A DNA stretch of 64,000 bases, from positions 5,636,653-5,700,652 of the forward strand of contig JAJEKV010000061.1 in the NCBI GenBank assembly GCA_021234155.1, given 5' to 3'. Every line of letters starts with the position of its first letter. The stretch's first letter is position 1. The notes under the pieces are model-generated. The model searched no databases and was not told where the DNA came from. It saw only the letters and a program-made list of their open reading frames with translations. Both the position numbers and the translations under genes were made by a program. This document shows, in pieces, positions 1-12,771 of this stretch. The DNA is from Isoetes taiwanensis. Its lineage: Eukaryota > Streptophyta > Lycopodiopsida > Isoetales > Isoetaceae.

Positions 1-840
1 AGGGAAGCTAGAACAAAGCATTGAATGGGCCGAGTGCTGACCGAAGCAAATTGGCGACCATAGTGCCAATAAAAGGCCCATGATGGCGGTTATGGCTTTA
101 CGGATAAGCTATTTGTAAAAGTATAAATTTGGTTTATAATGTAGGTTCTCGAGTTGAACACTAACATTAGTTTTGGTGCTCATTCTCAATAAAGCGTCAT
201 TTCTTTGGCCCAGTTGCTAAAGATGAGCGAAAGGGCCTTCAAACAAAGCGATCATGCGACCATCAGCGTGCATTCTTGGCGTGAAAGGGGATGAAGTGTG
301 TATCATTCATTAGATAATTATTTGTGACTACAATGAACTAATTGTTCGCGATACAATATAATGCGAGGTAAATGAAGAGCGAAGCCAATGAAGAAGAAGA
401 AGAAGAGCAACAACTAAAGACTTAATATATTTTGTAATGTGCAAATTACATTGTGAAATATATTAATTGAATTCAATTTAAATTTTTATGCTTTGTTCTT
501 ATTATTTGTGATTTTTTTTTATGTTAATTTTATGCTTTCGATTCTATTTTTTATTCTTAGATTTATTAAACATTTAATTACATATTAAACAATAATGCTT
601 ATCTACCATTAATATAATTTAATCAATATTTGTTTCTATTTTTCGAATTTTTAAATTTTTAAATATTTATTCTCGATTTATTTTGTTCATATTTAATATT
701 TATTAATACTATTAATATTATTGATAATATTAATATTAATAAATATTACTAAATATTTATTTATATTAAATATTTGTTAATTTTGAATATGAATATTAAG
801 CGTCGTTAAATCATATTGAATAATATTAAATAAATATTTT
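1..840. other. AT-rich intergenic DNA
   Basis: No supportable gene. From about 600 to 800 the sequence is almost pure A/T with many short self-complementary words built from TAATATTA, which could form weak cruciforms but is also expected by chance at this composition. Confidence 0.6.
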
Positions 841-863
841 TTAATCAAAATTCCTTAATCGTT

Positions 864-1348
864 CGTTGAGCGGCGTTGTTCCGATGCGGGTCAGCCGTAT
901 GTCGTAGCCGCGTTGAGCGGCGTTATGCGTGGCCGGAATGGCGCGGGCAACGAGGCGATTGGTGGCTTGCCGAAGAATCGTTGAGCGGCGTTTACACGCT
1001 GGCGCCACGCCGATTAACGCCAGCCGGCAACGCTCCACTGAGACGGACATGATGACGCGTTAATTTGTCGTCGTTGAACGACGTTGCCCGATCATCGCCC
1101 ACGCCCGGCCCCGGGCGCGGCCACTCCGCGGCGATTGCCGCTGGTCGTGACCGCGATCGCAGCACCTGCCACGTTGAACAGCGCCATGTCGCCGCTAAAG
1201 GCGCCGGTTGCGGCGGCGTATAGCGGACCAGATAAATGTCGTTTCCATCGTAGTCGGAAACTGTCCGAAATAGGCGTCGTTTATCGACGCTTTGACGCCG
1301 ATCATCGACGTGGAAACGACGTCTGGACGTCGTAATAGACGTCGTAAC
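864..1348. repeat. GC-rich island with repeated CGTTGAGCGGCGTT word
   Basis: The word CGTTGAGCGGCGTT occurs at 864-877, 911-924 and 979-992, with degenerate forms at 1072-1085 (CGTTGAACGACGTT, nearly self-complementary) and around 1172. Near the right end GACGTCGTAA occurs twice (1326 and 1338). The island is sharply GC-rich against AT-rich flanks. Open frames through it on both strands have no recognisable protein similarity and I treat them as composition effects. Confidence 0.6.
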
Positions 1349-1440
1349 AGGGCTTTGGTTTTGTAGTGCTCCCGATGCTGGATTAATAAAAATAACGAAT
1401 GGCCCATGCTTTTTCTCCACCAGATTTATCTCTTCCACTC

Positions 1441-3220
1441 CATAGCCATCGGATCTGACTAATTTAAGGCTGCTCTTCTTTTATTGCATTAGGCTATTCC
1501 CCACCAATCTACCGGCCCTTTTTTATTTCCTTGACGTTGGGCCTTCTGTCCTAATCATGCTTTACGATGAATTTTTCCTCCTTTTTTGCGTAATCAGCCT
1601 CGCTACCGATCTGATCTACGGATTTTGCAACAACCCATGTGGTGAATCTGAGAAGTTGGCGTTATTGCACAGGTAGGGACAAAAATTAGCCAGTTTTGCC
1701 CAAAACTTGAGTCTACGATGCACAAAATAGTTTGTCAGATCGAAAATCCACTATAGCCAGTTCAATCTAGCATTACTACGCGTAAATCTATGACTGATAA
1801 CGTCGTCCCGCTATCAGCCCCTCCGCGTAATGCAAGCTATAATTTTCAATGGTCCAAATTTTATAATATAAGATACACACACTTTGCAATCTAGAGCTGG
1901 CCAAGCGATCCGAGTCATCAAAGCAAAAGCCAATTTTGTCCAATTTTGTCTATGCATCCTAGGGCGAGGCAGTTTCAACAGTAATCCCTGCTTTTCTGAA
2001 TTTCCTTCTTCTGTGTTTTGCATTTTATAATAGAAGGTCAGCCTCTATCTTTGTGATCAATCCTGCACTGCATTAATGGCTGCGGTTTTCCACTTCCGGC
2101 CTACTCCAGATCCTTCTTCACTATTTAAAATCTTGGTTATTGCCGAATTTTCAGCCTTGGCGATCCTTAGATTGCTCAATATTTACTTCCGGCCTGATCC
2201 ATTGCAGGCCCGCAGTATCCCAGTAAAACTGGCCGATAATCTGAATACTAGTTCTGTGATGCCATCTTTCTTCCCGATTTCCCTAGATCCTTTTTCCTTG
2301 CACTATTCTTCGGACCATCACCCTAAGGCAATCGTTTGTCCATAATTTTCCTTTTTGTTAACAATGGTTAACAATCCTTTTGTAATTTGGCAAAGAAAGC
2401 CCTTTACATTTTTACAACAAGGAGGACTTTTGCAATAAGAAAACAGATGAAGGCACTACTCAAACTAGGTTTGCCAAATCAGAGGACACAACCGCATCTT
2501 ACCATACATTAAAAACTCAATTTAACGTCAATTACTCATAGACAACACATTAATCTTCGAATCTTCATATACAATCACATAGAAAGCCCACTAATGGTGG
2601 GCAATTTTCTAGTTATGTTATTACTTTTTATTCCACTTGTAGTCTCTATTAGGTCTATCCAATTCGCACATCCATGTCACACGCCCATGAATAATGCTCA
2701 TGAATGCTAGCAATTGATAATTTTGTAGCAGCTCCTATCATTTTTATGGTGGCCATCATCCACCTAGCCTGGAAACTACCAAGTCTGAAACTATTTATGT
2801 TAAAATTTGGTGGAAGTTTTGTAATATTGGAAGGAAATTTCCAACAAATCTAACACAAGGTTCATTTGTAAGTTATGAATGGATTTTTCCATCACATTTC
2901 ACTTATGAGCATGCAAAGTACCCTTCACATCTGTGCATTCCATTTCATCTACATCTAGAATATATTCCACCTACAAACTTCATTACATTTAGCCATCTTA
3001 TGCAACTACGAGTAATATCCAACATTGTCGGGCATACATTTCTAGTGCCACTAACAAGGTGCCAAAGCATTAGCTCTATTTCTATCTCTATCTTTCATTA
3101 TATTCTATTTGTAGCAACTTGGCTAGTGGTAACATAAAGTTCGATCCTGACTCTTTCTACCTCAGAAAAGAATAAGGAAAGAAAATAATAAATAGACAAA
3201 AGAGATTCAAATGATATATA
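1441..3220. other. Intergenic, nothing recognised
   Basis: No coding exon, RNA gene or clear repeat was recognised. Short open frames here lack any domain signal. Confidence 0.5.
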
Positions 3221-3224
3221 GAAA

Positions 3225-3565
3225 GAACAGAATAGAATGAAGAGATCGAGAGAGAATAATGGAGAAATTAGACTCCAAACCCATAGAGAGATGGAGAGAG
3301 AATAGTGAAAGAATCAGATTTCAAAACTCATAAAGAGATATTGAGAGCATAATATAGAATGAAGAGATAGCAAAAGAAATAGAATATGTATTTTCCTTTC
3401 TATCTCTTCATTTTATTCTAGAGATAGAGAGGGGATAGTAGAGGAATCAGACTCCAGACCCATAAAGAGATATAGAGAGCATGAAAATAAAATAAAGAGA
3501 TAGAGAGAGAAATAGAATATGTATTTCTATTTCCTTTCTATCTCTTCATTCCATTATGTATCGTT
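3225..3565. repeat. Degenerate tandem repeat, about 133-bp period
   Basis: Two long units (about 3316-3448 and 3449-3565) and a partial one before them share the order: AGACTCCA-like word, CATAAAGAGATA, AGAGAGCAT, AGAATATGTATTTC, then CTTTCTATCTCTTCATT. Each unit contains both GAAGAGATAG and its complement CTATCTCTTC, so single units can also fold. Confidence 0.6.
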
Positions 3566-3704
3566 ATAAAGTTGGTGGGGTAAGGACCCACTTCAGCCAT
3601 GCCATATAAAGTGGCGGGGACAGGACCCATCTGGGTGTGTTGTAAAGTGTCCTATAAGCTACGGCTTCCCATCTCTTTTCTATTCTCTCTATCTCTTTGT
3701 GCAT

Positions 3705-3800
3705 CTAGGCGTTTGGTCTAGTGGTACTATACTATTCTTAGAACGATATCTCCAGTTCGAGGTCATCGAAAGTTGCATTCAATGTAAGGTGGTTGGGGGC
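3705..3800 (+). mobile_element. SINE-like, tRNA-derived Pol III promoter
   Basis: TGGTCTAGTGG at 3714-3724 matches the Pol III A box, and AGTTCGAGGTC at 3754-3764 approximates the B box, at a spacing normal for tRNA-derived promoters. There is no closed acceptor stem, so this is a SINE or tRNA-like remnant and not a tRNA gene. The ends of the element are not defined. Confidence 0.4.
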
Positions 3801-4293
3801 AGGACTAAATAAAGCAACATTGGTGTGGTATATGTGCATGCATCTAATCAAATGTTGCCAATATTCATGATGAAAAAATAGCTTCTTCTTCTCTCTTTAT
3901 TTATTCATTCTATCTTTATTTCATCAGCGACCATATTGCTGCCAATTCTGATGAGCAATTGTAGTGTTAATCTTTTGTGCTGCAATGTTTTACCAACTCT
4001 TTAAAGCATTGTCATCTCAAAGCTTACTTTGAAAACATGTGTCTAGATATGGTTTCACAGGATTGTGATCCTCATTCTTATTTCCTGTACATGCCGTCTG
4101 GAGAATTAGGTCACTCACCTGTCCTTCCAACATGCTTTGAGGCGTTATGGGCCCATGGCTATGTAAGTGAGGTTTGGAAGGTGTGAGACATCCATGCTCA
4201 CCATTTTCTGGCAATAGAGGAAGTGACACTCCAGAGCAGCTCTTTAAAGAGTTAGAAATCTGGTCTTTTTAAGAGCCAAAGGATAATGGGTTC

Positions 4294-5180
4294 TGTGATG
4301 CTCCCCGAACCTATACAATGTTCCCATCGTATAAGTACGAGAAATTCCCCTCCCATGGTAACTCAATCACCACGAAAAGGCCCTCCATCTGGCTCGGACC
4401 ACTTGTGATGGCCAAGTGTCTGGGTGAAGGGCACGGAGGTGTCCTTCGTCCGACGTCTTCTATGGGATATCTTATATAGCAGAAGCGTACTACATACATG
4501 TTAGCACTAGCGACAATACACATAAATAATATGCCACTACGAAGGGTGACCCATCCATCATTCATACAAATAACAATATAATAGTAACATAACATATAAA
4601 ATGCATTATAAATGAAAGTTCTACCCTGGGCTCAGACTCAAGGCGGCGACTGACGGTCAAGGTCTCCTAATAACAACAGATGGAATCATGGCAATGGTGT
4701 TCACTGGCATAGAACAATGGCTAGGCTAGTCCACTCCATCTGCCCCTCCTGTGCATACTTCACAGATAGGCTGAAACATTCTATGGCGCGACTGTAGTCT
4801 TTCAGAACGAGACTACTCCAGGTTGCATCTCCCTGGTCCGATGAGGCAGAAAAAAGACGAATCCCCTCCTGAAGCACAATGGTTCCATGGGTGGCTAGAA
4901 GATCGTGGCACGACTGTTACCCATGCATCCGTACCCGACTTACCCTCCAAAGTCCATAGGTCAGCTCACCGTACCTTTCGGAATGACAGTTGCAAGCCAG
5001 GGAGGTCAGACTCATACCCGGCCCACACATAGTGACCGACTATAAGCCTAGGACACTATAAGAGTCCCAGTCGCCACGCTCAGCAAGGCTCCAACTCCAC
5101 TTCACCATTGTATCTATTGTATGGTGCTCAATCTTGGCATAGCATCCACAACTAGGTGGGTTCTTGTGCACAGGCTATTG
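4294..5180 (-). repeat. Divergent LTR fragment related to the 8.5-18.6 kb element
   Basis: It starts TGTGATGCTCC and follows the two full LTRs at 8,514 and 17,116 in order: a CATCGTA(C/T)AA block, the GGATGGCCAAGTG-like block, the CGAAGGGTG block, a TCAAGG block after a clause about CTCAGACTC, and GTGCAC near the right end. Similarity fades near 5180, so the last third of the LTR is missing. No internal coding region is attached. It is a truncated or solo LTR of an older member of the family; strand is inferred from the matching orientation. Confidence 0.65.
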
Positions 5181-5336
5181 TCATGAACCTACGCAATAAC
5201 AAGAAAAATACGTGGAAAATACGCAGGAAATACGGAAGAAATATGCCAAGATCGGCGAAGAATCTGATATATGAACAGAAACCAAGAGTACAATAACTTC
5301 TCTACCATATCCCAAGTGCAAATGATCAAAACTCAA

Positions 5337-5394
5337 CCTCCATAATGTAAACTCTTCAATAATCTAGCAATACACACAGTTTTCGTTTCGGAGG
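5337..5394. repeat. Foldback, copy 1
   Basis: Left arm begins CCTCCATAATGTAAAC and right arm ends CGTTTCGGAGG. It is a decayed version of the better preserved foldback at 5663-5718, with the shared loop word TAGCAATACACA. Confidence 0.5.
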
Positions 5395-5662
5395 CTAAAA
5401 CGTGGTCATTTTTATGGATGACTCAGTGCACCATCTCTAAACATGCATGCAGAGCCATGAGAACTAAAAACACGGTGTCAGATCTATTGGCCATCTAGAA
5501 TAATCCCAAAAAATGTCTTGCTACTGCAAAAGCTGCACTTGACTTCTAATTGCCACAACGAGAGGAGGATAAATCTAAACCCCATTCCCTTAGCTCCTTT
5601 TGTTTCATATCTTCAATTGCAACTTCTCGACCATGTTCCATGTGCACATGACTAAAACTCGA

Positions 5663-5718
5663 CCTCCATAACGTAAACCCTTCATGCCTAGCAATACACA
5701 GGGTTTACGTTTCGGAGG
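5663..5718. repeat. Foldback, copy 2
   Basis: Arms 5663-5680 (CCTCCATAACGTAAACCC) and 5701-5718 (GGGTTTACGTTTCGGAGG) pair at 16 of 18 positions around a 20-nt loop. The flanking text is also shared with copy 1, so this is a duplicated segment in which the hairpin has been kept. Confidence 0.55.
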
Positions 5719-5719
5719 C

Positions 5720-8508
5720 CTTATCCTAATAAGATTCGACCAATCATGCATAGTGTCATCATGTAGAGGGAGGGTGTTGATGCCAAAAGGCGGACACTTG
5801 AAACCTTTCGAGCGCTTTACATCCCAAATGCCCTCCCCCTATGGCTCATCAGCGGACGGGACGCAACCTTCCTTGCTTCAAAAATATGAATCACTCCTTC
5901 CAATTGGCTTAAAATGTCAACACACACCACCCCCGTCAGTGAAGATCACTCCTTCCAAGAAGCGAAGAGGCTCATGTCCAACTTACATTATTGGTCGGTG
6001 GCCTCGGGGTGGCTGAGAATACTTTTTATTGAGAGGCATCTGTTGCATATTAGTATAGGTTCGTCTAAAGGGCTTTCTTTGAGAAGTGCCAACCTATATC
6101 AGATTTGAAACTTTTAGAGAATTCCAAGTATCTGAGAAAAAGCACCAATTCTCTTATGAACTGTTAGCTAAGAGAGTAAGACAAGTGAGATTCCTTTGGG
6201 AATTCGTTGTCTCTTTGCCACCTTCACTTGTTGATCCAGATGGAAGGTGCAATAAATTGCATCTACATTTGCGCCTTAGCCGTGACTTCTTCAAAATGCT
6301 TTGGCTTATATGGGATCTCTTGCAATATGTACATAATTTTTAGTCCTGGCTGAAAGCAACCACCTAGCTTTCCTGCCAGCCTCCGACATGGGAGAAAATT
6401 TGAGTCGGAGCTACCCTTTTCGTTACCGGCTTTGTTCTTTTCCATTTGAGCTCTAGTCATGGGAGGCAGAGTATACGTAAGCGAGCTCATACATTAAGGA
6501 TCCAGGTTGATATCGCGCAATGCCTGGAAATCTTAGAATAATTTCAAAATCAAAGATAAAGGTTCTCCTCAAATTCTCCGGGAGGATATATATTCTCCCC
6601 GGTCCCTGGTAAGGGTTGTTAGAGCGCCGAAGAACTCCATGTGATTCGAGGTAGCTTCGTTTTGGCCCGAGGACCTACAGGAGGCCGAGTTCGAACCCAT
6701 TGACCATAGGGACCTGAATAAGATGGTTTTCCATCTTCCTTGTGGGGCAGACATGCGTCACAAATATAGAATTAGTCACTTAAGCTTCAAATCACCACGA
6801 TTGGTAGCCCAATCCGCATGCAGTGCCCATAAAGGCTGGTGCCGGTTAATTGGGCTGCTCCATAAGTTGGGAGTTCAGGTCTGTGTCCAGAAACTCCCGT
6901 TTTAAGGTGAATGGTAACCGGTTCGATTCTCATAGAAATTTGTAGCGGAATTGACTTTGTGGCAGATTCACACCATTGGCCTTCCGGGAGTACAGGGGGT
7001 GGACCATCTGCCATTCACCCTTTGTATGAATAAATGGCTCGCCAAAAGCAAGCTGTGATTGCTTGACTTCCCACAGAACCGAAGGAGGAAATAAAAAACC
7101 CCATTATTATCATAAAGATCTTTGTTTCATGGTAATCTTCAATTTGCAACTTCCAAAGTTTCATGTTCCAAATGACGATTTAGGCTCCGTAATGAGTTTG
7201 AACCTTCCGTGGATTGATCCATGATTTACGCCTTTTCCCAACTTATCCTAATAAGATTCTAATTTCAATCCAAGCCTTTATCCACTTTTTAGAGGGACTT
7301 GAATGAAAGGCTTTAATAATTTGAAAATTTCTGTAAGGTGTTCCAAATGCCCTTCTCCCGCGGCTAAGGGTGGCATTTACTCGGCAACTCCTCGGGATCA
7401 TAGAAAATGGGGTGCTTAATCTTATTTAAGAGGCTTTATGAAAATACTTTATTAAGCCAATCCTCGGGGTCGATAGAAGTTCCTACCACCTTCTCCAATT
7501 TGCAAAAGAGTTCTTCCGTCCAAACATTCGTAAGAATTGGTCTAGGAGGTGGGCCGCAGAATACCGCCAAACCCAAATTGCCATATTCAATCCTTCCTGT
7601 ACCACCCGAACAATAAAACACTTGGGTTTCTATATGGTCACTTGCAAGACACTTTGTGGTTTGTTAAGTGCTCTCGGGCCCTAGAACCTTTGGATATAAA
7701 GTAGTGTTTGCCCTTGTTATAGCACAATGGAGTAAGCGTAAAGGGAGCAAAATTATTCTAGTATTTTAGGAATGTGTGCACGAGATTTTTAACCCATAGC
7801 GATTAATTAAATTGATGTAACTTTCATGATAAAGCATCCATCTCTTCGGATCTCACTTCTTTTCTTTTGCGTAGCTCCTCCCTCGGCACCAAATTTGAGA
7901 TGAGAGAGGAGTCTTGTCTTGAGAATTTAATGCATTTGAGATGATTATGGGTACTAAAAGGGGTGCTAAGTCGATAAGTACATCTTGAAATAAATTGCTA
8001 GAAGATATTTGAGGGGCGATCGAGGCCAGCTGGCTCTTATCGGCAAGACACTCCATCAACATACATGCGTTATTTAGAAATGCAAAGCCTCCCCATCAGA
8101 CGGAGTCAATGTCTATTCATCATCTCCGCAAGCCCTCAAATATGCAGATTTAGGAATCTAGTATCCAAGGCACGATCTTGCTCATCCCTCGAATGTGCAT
8201 GGTTTTGTTCCATTGTACCTTCTGGTGGAGAAGGTTGCGCTCCCATCTCAACTCCCACCACCGCTTTGAAGCTCAGACCGAGACATCCATCGTCAGGTAG
8301 AGTTCTCGGACCATTATAACAGAATCGAGGTGGGTTAACCACTGTAAAAGTAAGAATAAAGGCATTGATGATCGCATCGTTTGAAAATTTGGATGCAGAA
8401 ACCCCATATGAAATCCGCCATTTGCGCTATAAAGGTTTTAACGCCAAATTTATTATCTTTCTTCGTATTTCCTTTTTTTTTTTTTTAATTTAGGCATGCA
8501 TATACAAT
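5720..8508. other. Intergenic, repeat-derived
   Basis: No supportable gene. GGTTCGATTCTC near 6920 and GAGTTCGAACCC near 6688 resemble Pol III B boxes on opposite strands without convincing A boxes, which suggests old SINE debris. Confidence 0.45.
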
Positions 8509-8513
8509 ATTTG

Positions 8514-10075
8514 TGTAACGCTCCCAGAATCTACACAATGCTCACATCGTACAAATATGGGAAATTTCCCTTCCGTGGCGACTACATCACCATGGAAGGG
8601 CCCTCCATCTAACTTGGACCCACTTGGGATGGCCAAGTGTCCGGGTGAGGAACACGGAGGTGTCATTCACCCCACGTCCTCTATGGGAATCCTATACAGC
8701 GGAAGCATACGTACATGTCAGCACATGTCAATCATACACAAATAATATACCATCACGAAGGGTGGTCCATCCTTCATCATATCAATAGCAATACAAGTAC
8801 AAGATACATAAACAATATGCCATAAGTAACGGCTCTACCCCGAGCTCAGATTCCAGGGGGTCGACTGACGGTCAAGGCCCCAAGATAAGAGCAGACAGAG
8901 ATATAACATGGCATTGGCTGACATAGGACAATGGCTAGGGTAGTCCACTCCATCCGCCGCTCCTGTGCACACTTTGCAGATAGGCTAAAACATGCTATGG
9001 CGTGATTGTAGCCTTCCAGAGACGCAATCTCATGGAATCACCCTACGAGACTACCCAAGTTACGCCTTCCCCCGAGACATGAGGCGTTAGGGAGGCGCCC
9101 CCTCCCTAGGCACAATGGATCCCCGGTGTGCTAGAGGATATGTGCCACCCTGCACACATGCATCCGCACTTAATTTTAACCTCCCAAAATCCATGGGGCT
9201 GCCTCCCAAGACACCCATCAGCCCGTGGCGCCCCTATAGGCACGTGAGATCCCGGGTGACCTAGGAGTTGTCACACCCATACCCAGTCTCAATGCAGGAC
9301 CCGACATAGCCTAGCACAAATGTAGGAGCCTCGCGAGTCAGGCTACTGGCCGCAAGGTCTCCCACCCCCTGCTCTCAATTATAATACCTCAAGTATCCGA
9401 TGCTCACACACACATCATAGCCTCCACAAAGGTGTGGGGCTTTTTGTGCACACAAAGTCAGATTTCGGTCTTAAGGGTTCTAGCTAGAGATATATCTACT
9501 TCTAAGAAGCTTTCAGATCTCTACCCACCCTTAGACCCAGACTCACAGTAAAAACAGAAGGAGAGAACATAATCATAAGCAAAGTATTCTTCATCATCGT
9601 AACAGTACATAATAGAGAAATTAACCATCCATCTAATCATCCAAGGGTTAGCTGAAGCACAAGCTATCTAGGGACTAAACGGTCTCCAATCTCTTGGCTA
9701 GAACCACTGTCACGAAAGGCTTCCATTCTTCTAGTCTGGTTGCAGTGGCTGGAGGCTCCTCCTTCCTCCAACTCTTCCCAAATCGATTTGGAGTAGAATT
9801 GGAGGTAGGGACCCAATTTGGACCCTATTCTTAGCAAATTTTCCCTAGCCAATCAATTTGGGCCAGGTGGCACTCCCTAATTAGCTGACTTTTACTACTT
9901 AATACATTAATTAGCGTAATTGGGTTATTTAACTTGCTAACAATTTAGCATAGCTAATAAAAGCCCTTTTAGGTTAACCCAAGTTATCCCCTAATGACCC
10001 ATAAGGGTCCACTTATACCCTGGTGACGTGTCATAGTATGTATACGTATACCATATAAATACGTGGAACGTCACA
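8514..10075 (-). repeat. 3' LTR of the Ty3/gypsy element
   Basis: 1562 bp, from TGTAACGCTCC to GAACGTCACA. It matches the LTR at 17,116-18,584 along its whole length, with scattered substitutions and small indels. Confidence 0.92.
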
Positions 10076-10092
10076 TTCTCCGCCCTTGGATT
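10076..10092 (-). other. Polypurine tract next to the 3' LTR
   Basis: Read on the minus strand the sequence beside the LTR is AAGGGCGGAGAA then TGTGACG. Purine-rich, directly next to the LTR and on the correct strand, it fits the primer for plus-strand DNA synthesis. Confidence 0.75.
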
Positions 10093-10391
10093 AATGTTGT
10101 CCCCAGCATTGGGGTTAGATTAGTAAGAAAACAAGAAAGTTAGAGAAAATAAACTTATTTTATGAGGTAATACAGTATTACAGAACTTAGCAGTGATCAA
10201 AGTTATTTTGGGACCATAATCCATTCATAACAGATAATAAATATCATATCACAAAATTACATAGGAGCATACATGCAAAACACAGTCGAATAACAAAAGA
10301 TGGCCCCAGACAAGGCCTGAACTCTTCTGCAGATATCATAATGCGCGCTACTGGCCTGCAGAATTAGAGTACATCAGTACTAATAAATAAA

Positions 10392-10740
10392 TTAAAATAA
10401 TGTGGTTGAAGGGACCACCCCCTTAGAGAAAAAAGAAATAGGAATGAAGAAAATTCTATCATGCCTATGGCTCGCATTTCGTCTCGGCGTAAGGAATGCA
10501 CTAACAAACTTAGGATCCCGGTCCGATATAATGATACGGGGCATCTCATGGAGACAGAATATCTCCTTTGTGAGTAACAAGGCGGTATCTATTGCAGTGT
10601 CCGTGGTTCGACATGGCAAGAAATGCACCATTTTGGAAAGCTTGTCGGCCACAACCATCAATGCATTAAAGCTTCTTAAGTGCGTGGAAGCCCCACGATG
10701 AAATCCATGGTAATAACTTCCCATTTTGCATTAGGAACAT
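10392..10740 (-). pseudogene. Integrase core fragment (Ty3/gypsy)
   Basis: The minus-strand frame contains VVADKLSKMVHFLP and IIISDRDPKFVSAF, which correspond to the two aspartate-bearing regions of the retroviral integrase D,D-35-E core. The text after SAF loses similarity and the glutamate region is not found, so the domain is truncated. It lies just upstream of the PPT, where the end of pol is expected. It cannot encode a working integrase. Confidence 0.8.
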
Positions 10741-11217
10741 CTAGAAGCTGTAATTCTCCTGGAATGCACAATTGTTCTGCCTTTGTTTGCTGATATATCT
10801 AACATTGCTTAATGTATCTCGCAATGTATTTCTTCATTCCCCCCAAAAAATAGCTAGAGTGGATCTTAAAATATGTCTTCATAAATCCAGCATGCCCCGC
10901 TATAGGACTGTTATGTGTGTCATGGAGAATGAGCTTGCGAACTCCTGATGTCTCGAGGACACATAACTTATTCTTACAATAAAGAAGGTTATCTTCCTTT
11001 TTATAATGGCGGAAAGCTTCCCTCCCCTTATCTGTTCTGGCTTCTTTGGATAAACTGTGCCATATTTTCTGAAAATCAGGATCTGTAGGAAGAGTCTGCT
11101 ATATCTGCCTACCAAACCAACTGGTGAGAGTGGAAATCGCATTACAATGTGTTCGAGTGTCCAATGGGTGCCTGGAAAGAGCATCCGCAACAACATTATG
11201 TTTGTATGGCTAATAGA

Positions 11218-11800
11218 TTACTTCAAAATCATAATCTCCAGAAATTCCATCCATCGTCGCTGTCTAGGATTGAGATGGGGTTGCATGAAATGTATTGGAG
11301 GCTTTGGTGATTTGTATCTAACTGATCGTCTCCCACGCAAATAATGCCTCCATATATGCAAGGCACGCACGACTGCCAGTAATTCCTGGTCATGCGTAGG
11401 GTATCGCTGTTCCGCATCATTCATCTTCCTAGAATCATATGCGATTACCCTACCTTCTTGCATTAATACGTCGCCTGTAGCAATTTTACTGGCGTCTGTG
11501 GCAACCTACTTATCCTTCTGAGGATCTGGCAACGTAAGAACTAGTGCGGTTGTCAAAGCATTCTTCAATGGCTAAAATCCGGCCTGGACCTTCTCCTTCC
11601 AATGTGCCATCCAATCCCTAACCTTCTCATATTTGATAAGGTATGTAAGAGGTGCCTCCTTAACAAATTTGTGGTAATAGCTCGCCAAGCCTAGAAAACT
11701 GCAGATCTCGGACACATTCGTTGGGCTCGGACAATCTTTTACTGCCTCAATCTTGGCTGGATCTGTTGCTATCTCTTCAGCAGAAACAATGTGTCCCAAA
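11218..11800 (-). pseudogene. RNase H and RT connection fragments
   Basis: The upstream fragment (about 11,572-11,799) has FLGLASYYHKFVK, the conserved start of the Ty3/gypsy connection region. The downstream fragment (11,218-11,463) has VIAYDSRKMNDAEQRYPTHD followed by ELLAVVRALHIWRHYLRG, the RNase H-like domain. They are separated by frame changes and stops and are read in the same direction as RT and integrase. Confidence 0.85.
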
Positions 11801-11823
11801 TAATCGACCTTGGTGGTCGCAAA

Positions 11824-12603
11824 TCACACTTGGAAAACTTGGCATAAAGTTGATGACATCCCATGGCATCTCAACTTCTGCAGAGCCAACCGAAGATGAC
11901 GCTCATGGTCTTCTAAGATTTTGTCGTATATGAAGATATCGAAGAAAATGATGATAAAGTCATCAAGATATTCACGAAAGACATCCTTCATCAACCTCAT
12001 GAATGTAGCAGGGGCATTAGTTAGCCCAGATGGCATAACAGTAAACTCATAGTGCCCATAACGTGTCCGAAAGGCGGACTTATGGATGTCACTCTCTCTG
12101 ATGATATCCTGAGCGAAGATCAATCTTGGTGAAATACTTGGCCCCTTGCAATTGATCCATCAAGTCATTGGCACGTGGTAGAGCATACCAATTTTTAATC
12201 GTGTGCTTGTTCAGTTGCCTGTCATCAATGCACATTCTCAAGGTACCATCCTTTTTCTTCACAAACAAAATAGGGGCACCAAAAGGTGAGACGCTTGGCC
12301 GAATGAATCCCAATTTAAGAAGCTCTTTCAACTGCTTCTTAAGCTCTGCCAGTTCTGGTGTAGTCATTCGATGCAGAGCCTTACTAGTAGGTTTAGTACC
12401 GAGTTCCAATGTGATTTCACATTCCACGCCTCGGAAAGGTGGCAATGTATGAATCTCATCCAGAAAGAGGTCTGGAATTCTCGAAGTATGGTAGCTATTG
12501 CCGTGGGCAAGCTCTCAATAACTTCTTCCTGTTTGGACTTGGCCTCCAGCGACGCAAGTCTGACAATGCAAGCAACTTGATATCTTTTGATGACTTTATC
12601 CAA
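11824..12603 (-). pseudogene. Reverse transcriptase (Ty3/gypsy), frameshifted, active site altered
   Basis: The upstream part (12,089-12,445) carries [20 protein letters not shown], then [12 protein letters not shown] and [12 protein letters not shown], the finger and first catalytic regions. The next fragment (11,824-12,123) continues in another frame with [20 protein letters not shown]. The region where FLDD or a similar acidic pair is expected reads FFDIFIYDK, so the second catalytic aspartate is gone. The piece at 12,364-12,603 with [11 protein letters not shown] is the linker before RT, again in another frame. Copying by this protein is not possible. Confidence 0.88.
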
Positions 12604-12678
12604 CTAATGCAATGAAATACACTGCATAATTGGAATAACTAGTTTACCGGCTATAGTTACACGAGCCTAATTCCTAAG

Positions 12679-12743
12679 ACATACAGGCGTAAGCGCATGA
12701 ACTCATCTGTACATACAGGCGTAAGCGCATGAACTCATCTGTA
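12679..12743. repeat. 32-bp direct duplication inside the element
   Basis: The string starting ACATACAGGCGTAAGCGCAT is repeated back to back between gag and pol, with one substitution near the end. It interrupts any gag-pol reading frame. Confidence 0.75.
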
Positions 12744-12771
12744 TATGCCTGAACCGTTAGGTTTTTCTATT

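Noticed and set aside
841-1438. Overlapping open frames in the GC-rich island
   Set aside because: Few stop codons are expected at this GC content; products are Arg/Ala-rich and unlike any family.
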